A stretch of 64,000 nt of DNA, taken from NCBI GenBank assembly GCA_964036295.1, contig OZ038466.1:11318001-11382000 (forward strand). Reading direction: 5' to 3'. Positions 12,901 to 21,800 of this stretch are shown here, piece by piece. The position numbers were made by a program, and so were the translations under genes. The notes under the pieces were generated by a model, which saw only the letters and a program-made list of their open reading frames with translations, was not told where the DNA came from and ran no database searches. How positions within the stretch are numbered: position 1 is the first letter of the stretch; each line of letters opens with the position of its first letter. This DNA is from Plumapathes pennacea (lineage: Eukaryota > Cnidaria > Anthozoa > Antipatharia > Myriopathidae).

Positions 12901-15900
12901 TTGACCAAAACAGGGACCATATCCTTGGGTTAGGAGACGTCGTTCTTGATATGGCAAATTCAAGAGACTTCTTTATTTCGCTCCTGTAGGGTGCAAAGTT
13001 TTCCTCAGTTCTTTTCACAAGTTACCACTATTATTACGCTATCATTACGTAATTTATGAAATACTGCACAAGATCAAACCAAACACACGTAGAAATCAGT
13101 ACGCACCAAACATGAACTGCTGTGTCATACACTTTCACTTGTTCTTTGGTCAAAGGAGTTTCGACGTTAACAAACTACAGAAGAGGAAGCGCAACAAAAT
13201 GTCAGTGCACTCCACTTAACCCTGATCAACAACCAGAGGGGCAGTCTGCGGTATCAGGGATCATTAGATATAGATACGATTTTGGATAATTGTTATTTAA
13301 TTGTCATAAAACCGTATTTTCCTTTTCAATGCTTGTGCTGATGTGAAAAGACTCTTGAGGGGAGCATCGATAAAAATAAGAATGTATAAGGCATCTTTCA
13401 TAAAGGAATGTCATCTGTTCTACAGCATTGCTGATCAGTAAAAAAAAATTATGAGTATGGATTGGAAGCAAATATCAAAATTAGAAATCTCGAGAATTTG
13501 AGTGTTTTAGCTTCTGCTAAGTTACAAGCTACAGTACAACGCCACTATTTCGAACTCGCTTATCTCGAACTCCCCGCAATCTCCAACAGAATCCGATTTC
13601 TCTTGGAAACGAACATGGTAGAAACTTCTCTTAGTAAAACCCCGCTATCTCGAATTGTTTTTTACAGTAACACGTCAGTTTTTCGCTTAAGTAATACGGG
13701 CAACATTTTCTTGCAACTCGTCGTGCAACAAAGTTGCGTAGAAGTTGCGGCCTGTGTTGCACGTATTACTACCTACGCACGCAACAAAATTTCGTGTTGC
13801 GAGTTGCGGCAACATGTTGCACGAAGTAGACTCGGCTTCTACTTTTTGCAACATGTTGCTGCAACTCGCAACACAAAATTTTGTTGCAAAACAAGTTGCG
13901 TGCGAAGGTAGTAATACGTGCAACAACAGGCAGCAACTTGCTACGCAACTTTGTTGCGCAACAAGTTGCAAGAAAATGTTTGCCGTGGACAGACACAAAG
14001 TCGAGCGCTGACGACAGTGATTTGGACAAAGAATGTGAATTCAGCTTCAATTTTACCTCAATTCTTGCAAAAGCAACATTTGGCAATTGAAGTAGAGAAG
14101 TGTTCAAAGGCGAAACTCCTGGAGCTTTTTTTGAAATTGTCGAGAAAACCGCAGTAGGAAAACGCCTGTAGTTTCATTTTTTCCAACTTCTTTGATAAAA
14201 TTTTATTTTGCACGCGCGAAATGCTCACGCCAAGCTGTCACTTTTGGCCAATGAAACGCCTTGAATTTTAACCTCGACCAATTAGAAAGCGAGAAGAATT
14301 GTTGACAATATTTCGTTCAAATCGAACAAAATCCAGTTTTCTTGCGTATTTTCCCCGCTTCGTCGCTTGAGTTTGTTATTGTCAAAAAAAGCGTGGATCC
14401 ACAGCTCTTTGACAATGTTATGACGCGTTTCATCATCAATAAGAGGACAGACACATAAAAAAACTGACGTCAATTTGTAAAACATTGACAGCACTGTACT
14501 GTACCTCTGCCTGCCTAAAGCTCAGACCTCTTGACACGTACATCCCGCATGCTTTCATTTCCATAGCCAACATCTCCGCAGCACCTGCAGAACCAGAGTT
14601 CCACAATGTTGAATACAAGAATAGAATATGCCACATTACATTACTCCAACCTAAAAGAGGTTTCTTCGTAACGTAATGGCCGTCAAATTCTGGCAAAACG
14701 TTCTCATTTGACTTTATAAAATTTGTTATTTTTGTTTCAAATATCTAGTCAATTTGTGTGCTATTATCAGTTGATGACAATAGTAGAAAGTATATAGTCT
14801 TAAAACTGTGCTTTGTGTAGAAGGTAGCTGCCGGTCACCGGATACTGACGTCCGACTAAGGGAGCGTTCGATTGGGTCTATTCCGGAATAGGAACAGCGC
14901 TTTTGATCGGTAAAATTCTTTGGTTTGGAGCTGATTAAATTGGGATGAATCGGGAGGTGTTCAAAATGCAAGCATGGAGGTTTTCTAAAAAAATTTCAAA
15001 CAAAATCTCCCCCAGAACAAGCAACACCTTGGGTCATTTTAGCTATTCCTATTCCGAAATAGACTCGATCAAACGCGCCCTAAGATTCCATAAAACCTCC
15101 CATACAGTTACAGTTGCAAACTAGAAGGTCAATGATTTGCACGGTGTTACTTTTAACTCTTTCATTGTTGTGTTTCTCTCTCCAAACCAAACTGGAATAA
15201 CCTGAACTGGAAAAACTCCTCTTCATGACGACGTGAATACTGCTGTAAGAACGTACAGAGTTCATTTGACATTTCAAAGTCAGACATATTTTTGGTTGAG
15301 TCAAATTCTGAAAGGATTAATACATTGTATGGCTGGTGGGTGATTGGCCTCTGGATTGGTTTTGTAGTTACGTGAAACCCATTTTTCCTTAACAATATAT
15401 ATATTTTTGCAATTCGGAATATGGGCTTGCCTTCTTTATGAGAAGTAAATATCAATTCAAGAGTTAACCTAAGTTTTAGGCTTTTTTCTTCGGAGATGTG
15501 GTATAGGGGCGAGAGAGAGAGGAAAAAAAGCCTGACACAAATCCATTGAAAAAAGCCTTTCGCCCTTTCACGCGTCACCATATCTTCGGCCAATTAAAAG
15601 GACTTCTGGTTTTTGATTGACGTGCGTCCGGTCGCAAGCGGCTCCCGGTAAACAAAGTAGGCTACTCACAAGAAAATTAAAAGGTTTTCCGCTGTAAAAT
15701 CAAGCAATGCACGCTAAAAGCCTGTACCAGAAAAAGAAGCAATATTTCTGTAATATATGTCGATTTCCTAGTTTGACTATGTAGGATGATCACCTATGAG
15801 TAACACCGAAAATAGTCAAGAAGCGTAAAGCTGGTGTTACACTGGTCGATTCGCAACGACGATTTGCAACGCCGATTCGCTCCAAATCCACGCAACGGCG

Positions 15901-18765
15901 TTGCAAGTTTTTGAATCGCTTTCAAAAACTTGCAACGCGTTGCAGCACTACAAACATCGCGAAAAATCGTTCGCAATGGGGTGTTACACCTCAACGATTT
16001 TTAGCGCAACATCGCATCGTTGCAAATCGTCGTTACAAATCGACAGTGTAACACCACCTTAAGAGCTCAAACGTACAATAATACGTGCGTTATCATTGCA
16101 AAATAAGAGTTTGATAGGAATATTCGTCCTCCTGTTTCTTGGAGAGTTTTGTGAATTATCTTTCGGTGTTACAGTAAAAGATGCCTGGCATCGAGGTCTT
16201 CAAGGAAGTGGCGAAAAATTCTCAATTAATACAAAACAACTAAATTGTTTTGGTACAAGAATTGTTTCATTTTACCGTGATAATTACTCGAGTTTACAGC
16301 AGAAACCCTCTTAAATTCATTTCTGATTTTAGCTGATTGAGAATACTATTCTGCCGGTTCCGCCAGCGCATTCAGAAAAGTTGCTCAATTAATCAGGGAG
16401 TGGTTTCTTTTAGTTTTTTTTTTTAATTCGTCGCTTTTGTTTCAATTCAAATCAAAGGTTTTAACTTGAACTCGACAGCGATAATACTGACGACTATTAA
16501 CCATTGACAAGGCGCTTGAAATAGACTTGAAGGCTGCAGAAACTAGTGAGGCAAGAGCTTGATTTTGCTTTGAGTTTAGGAAAGATTTAGATATTCCTTG
16601 AGGTTTACAAACAAAACAATTTGAGCGACAATTTGAAGACCATAGCTCATTAAATATGCGCGTGGTGCTCATGTTGACAAGTCAGTGTCTGCACGTGCCG
16701 AGTCTTTTGTTTATTATCCAATCAGCGCAAGAGAAAAATTAGCCGAAAATTTAGTTTGATACTCCGGTTGTTCAAGAATTGGCATATCATCCAGTAGCCT
16801 TACTGACTTTTCATAACCTCAAAGTTTACAAAGTTGCAATTGCAAGCAAACAGTAAAAAAGTAATTTAAAAATTTATGAGGGGACAATTTTCCGCACGGG
16901 GTATTTTCTTGCGGATCGTTAGAAAACCGTAGTAGGAATTTGAGACGCCTTGCACTATCGTGTCCAAAAACTCGCCGCATTATAGTGCTGTTTTCTCCAT
17001 ATGACGACTGAATGATTGTGATAGGAGGCGTACAGGAGGGGTACCTACCTAGTCCTCTCTTGGTGATGCTTTCCAGGAAGGCATCAAATGACCTGAACGG
17101 AGTGCCATGTCCCCATAGCCCAAGCCTCTCCATGAAAGCCTTAACGATAATAAATTTATTTAATGATAAATATCAAACTAGAAGTATGGCAAATGGTATA
17201 GTATAAAACTAGTAGTATGCAATAAGTTATACAGGAAATACATCGCATTTCTCGCAAATTTCTGCGAAAATATTGCATTTTTCGAGCTACCTACACCACA
17301 GGCGGCCCAAGCTGATTGACTGTGTGACGTCACGGTTGGGTTTTATGAAATGTATGGGAGATTTTAGTCGATCGATAACTCGAAAAATATTGCGAGAATA
17401 GAGCTTAGACTTGCTAACCTTGTTATGGTGGTGGTTTTCTTGCTGCTGTAGCGATTTCAGCGTGTTTCGCTGAATTTTTCCTCTCTAACAGAAAGAATTT
17501 CTTCGCAATATTTTTCGAGTTATCGATCGACTAAAATCTCCCATACATTTTCTTATAAAACCCAACCGTGACGTCACACAGTCAATCAGCTTGGGCCGCC
17601 TGTGCCTACACATTTTATCCTGAACATCTGCGCAAGCGACATATTTTGAAATGTCCAAAACCGTATTACAAGATATAATTTTACTATAAGTTTAATGAAT
17701 TGGGCAGAACTTGATAAACTTTAAACCTCTTTCTAACTCAGCTTTCACAACTTCAAGTACTTTTTTCTACACCAACGCAGTCCAAATGTACCAGTAAATC
17801 CATTTGTATCCTTTTAATAGCAATGTGTAAAATTCATGTTTTATTGAACTGACTCAAAAGTACAAGTGACTCACCATGTTCTTGACATCTGTTACTCCAG
17901 TGGCACTGCAGTACACAACTCTAGCCTTAGGCAACATTCTGTTAAGAAACATGACGGTGACATAGTAAGTGTATCAACTTCAAACTTCCACTTGGTACGC
18001 AAGTACACACATGTTACGGAACAACAGGCGGGTCAGAGTAGGGAACCATGCAGAGCAGGTCAAGGGCCAGATTAAACATCTTGAAGATCATAAGAAGAAT
18101 CTGTAAGATTTTCGTACATGCTGTAGTAAGATCCTGTAAGATCTTGCCTCACAAGAATCTTGGCAAGATCTTGTAGTTACTGTAAACCTTGCCTGTAATC
18201 TCAATAAGACCTTGCTTAATGAACATCTTGTAAGATTTTGCAAGGTCTTGTCACAATCTTGCCAAGATCTTGGTAAGATCCAGTGTGATACATCTACATG
18301 TACAGAATGGAGGAGTGGCGATTGTACACAAAATGTACTATTTTAGCATAGACCTAAAGTGTCTGCATATTTTGCTCTCAGTAGCTCACCTCTGGAGAGA
18401 GGTCACAGCAACAGCAACCTTGGTGCTAGATTCCTCTTTTCCCTGTTGACAGAAATGACAAGAACCACAAATCATTTTGATCTGCTGCATAATTTAGCCT
18501 TTCAAGCTCTGAATCTTTGTCCTACTGTGTCAGTAGATGTCATAACTTCTCAACACAAATAATTGTGATCATTCAAATGAAAGCTCTTGATGAATATTGG
18601 CAGCCTCGTGGTTTCCCTACGCTACTCTCATGTTCTCCCAACTTCCTGCGTGTTTAGATGAGGCTATATTACACGGTGACGCATCATATATTTCTTAAAT
18701 ACATATTATGTACATTCTCATGGCACTGTTTATAATACTTTAATAGTAATAATTTTAATAATAAT

Positions 18766-18806
<41 letters not shown>

Positions 18807-21800
18807 AGACTCTCAAGCTTTGTAAGAAGAAAATGTATGAAAGATGTAGTGAGAACTAATTGTCCAATCAGCTTTCTTCTGAGCAATTTATCAAGTGGCA
18901 AATTCTCCATACTTTGATATATACCAGTCAGAGACTGAAAGAGAAGATTGAAGTTGATCATTCATGGAAGTAAAAGGGTTTCTTGTTTTCCTGGGTTTTA
19001 TGCACAAGCTCATTTTACCACTGAATAGAGAGAAAATACTTAGCAACAATAATACTAAAAGTTGTAACAATGCAGGTGATGACTTACAGGTACAAAATGT
19101 TTAGCTTTGTGACATTCATCAAATATCAGACATCCATCAAATGACACTCCTCCACACCAGTCTATCAGCTGCTGGAGACGACTTTGACGAGAACCAGCTG
19201 CCAAGGGTGAATGAAGATTAAAAGCAATATCATTTTGTAAAACATCTACAGGTAATAACATGAAGCTACTGTCAGTAATTCCATATTTGCAGTGTTAATC
19301 TTTGGCCATAGATTGAAATATACTAACATGTACAGTACATATGTACATATATCTTGGCGAGTTTGATTAAGTCTATTCCGGAATAGGAATAGCTAAAATG
19401 ATCCAAAGTGTTGCTTAATGCAGGGGGAATTTTGTTCCAAATTGTCTTAAAAACCTTCATGCTAGCACTGCAAACAACTAACAATTTATTCATCGCCAAG
19501 TCAGCTCCAAACCAAAGAATTATACCAACCAACATTGCTATTCCCCTTCCGGAATAGAACCAATCAAACATGCCCTTAATGTTTTTACTTCCAGAAATAA
19601 ACCATTTCACTTTTCTCATACAGTTTCTTGCCAACAGATTTATCTTGACATGTAGTCTGGATAACTTGGTATGTTTAAAAGAATCTACAATACCACCCAT
19701 GTATAAAAACAGCAACCTTGCCAGTCAATGCATGTGTTGCGAGACAATTTTGTGATTCGTGAGTATATTTTCAGTATATTCATGAGCATAATAATGCAAT
19801 GGCACATAAAGTTTTAGTGCATAGACTTACAAGTCAAACAGGTATTTTGGCTATATTTAATAAAAAATGAACAACAACTACAACAGTGGAACCACACTTT
19901 TTTTACATACTTTTCTGGACTGAAGATACAAGGGTGGCATAGGTGCTGAACACAACTCCTTCCTTAAAATCTGGTGGCAGTCCAAATACCCTGACAAAAT
20001 TTAAACAAAATAACACATCAATCAGTACTAATACTAAAAAGATGAATATGCAAACAACTTTGGGCATAGTACACAGAAAATATTTGACACACTTGTAGAG
20101 TTGGTACGAAATGCACAATTTTTCAGTAGATATGAGCTGATCGACCAACAGACAGTAGAAGAGATGCAGCAGGTGGAGGTTCATTTGTGCATACCTTGTT
20201 TCCTTATCAAGTTGCTGACATCCATCAATTACTTTAATGTAAGAGCCAATGTCATTTAGATCACTGAAAGAGTGGCAAATTAGCATGCAGGTCATGTCAG
20301 AAAATTTTAATGTCAATCATTTTAAACAAAATAAAATGCTCACATTGCATTTTATCATGTTAGGCTTTGTTGTTCCTATTTGAACCCTTTCACTACAAAG
20401 ACGAATTGGACTTAGTAGAAAAACCTCCAAATCCCAAACTGTCACATGAAAGCTGGTGTGACTTCTCAATCATATTTCCTCCATTGTTTTTACAAAAGCA
20501 GTACTGGACCTACAGTAACCTAGCCTGTCTGCATGTAGGCTAATAGTGGCCAACAGCTGTTGTTGTTTAGCAGTATTCGTGATTTGTGCATTTGAATTTC
20601 AACAGAAAAATGTGGCAATAAAAAGGTTCAATAAATTTATTTTTACTTACCGCTGGGCATCAAGGCGAAGATCTGTAGAAATGCTGAACCAGATGTGTTT
20701 ACACCGCCCCCTAGCATAGTTATCCAAAATTATTCCAGCAATCTGAAATGATTCAATGGAAAAAAATACAGTACACTCTCTTTAAGGAGGACATCTTCAG
20801 GACTAGATTTAGTGTTCGCCTTAGGGAGAGTTTAAGTGAAAATCAATAAAGACCAAATCTGCATGCTGTCTGCCTTAGAGAGGTGTCTTCTTTAGAGAGG
20901 TGTCCGCTTAGAGAGAGTTGACTGTAAAGCAAAGGATCATTCCAGACCTTGCACACTTGCATGACACATTTTCTCCATCCATCCTTCATTGTCTCCTTTT
21001 ATAATCTTCCTCCTCCCCTCCTACAGTACTGTACCTTTCAGCTTAATAAATCTAATGCTACCTTACCTGTCTTCCTTTCCCTACTCCAGCTCCGTCGCCA
21101 ATGAAAAATCCAGACCTCTGTCCAGTAGGAAGTATTACTTGGTGACGCTGGCACTAGGAAACAAGCCAACAGGCATGATAAGATGTAGCCTGCGATACAG
21201 CTGCTTCATGTCCGGCAACTTTGTAGTTCTCTCAAAGGAGCTCAAAAGCTGCTTGATGTGAGGCACCTGTACTTGCAGGCCATCTGTTGATAGGTTGTAT
21301 TCTCAACCCTTCAAAATGTAGATCTTCCAAAAAATAATTTTTACATATGAGCGATGTTGTGAGAATTGTGATCATACTTTTATCTTATCAAGCTTTGGAA
21401 AGCCAAGGTTTGTCCATACATTCTCTGGTTAGAAACTGAATGAGAAAATCAAAATTATTACTCCTAGGAATGAAAGGTGGTAATAAAGCAGAAAGACTAT
21501 AAAGCGCTGTATGTGCAATACTCACTGCATACATAATGCCTTCCAGTTGCAAATCACTCAGTTTGCCTAGAAGAAAAAGAAAACCCTGGCTTATAATGAT
21601 GATCAGTGATAGGGTCTGATTAACAAACATTTTATTAAACTTAGCCCTTTAAATGATAAGCCTGTTTTGCCTTAGCAACTAACTAGCATTTTAGATTTTT
21701 AATTATTTTCCCCAGACTCCTCCCCTCCCCATCCCCGCCCCACCCCACACAGTAACCACAAAATAAATCACAGATGACCAGAGCAAACAAAAATATAAAC

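Noticed and set aside
13462-14157. Several overlapping 70-150-codon frames on both strands
   Set aside because: They arise from the GCAAC/GTTGC foldback, which lacks stops in many frames. No domain and no splice context.
15162-15593. 143-codon minus-strand frame in an SBNO intron
   Set aside because: No ATG at its beginning, no recognised domain, and the SBNO exons on both sides already join in phase without it.
20989-21261. Plus-strand 90-codon frame
   Set aside because: It is the antisense shadow of SBNO exon 5, which carries Walker A on the minus strand.
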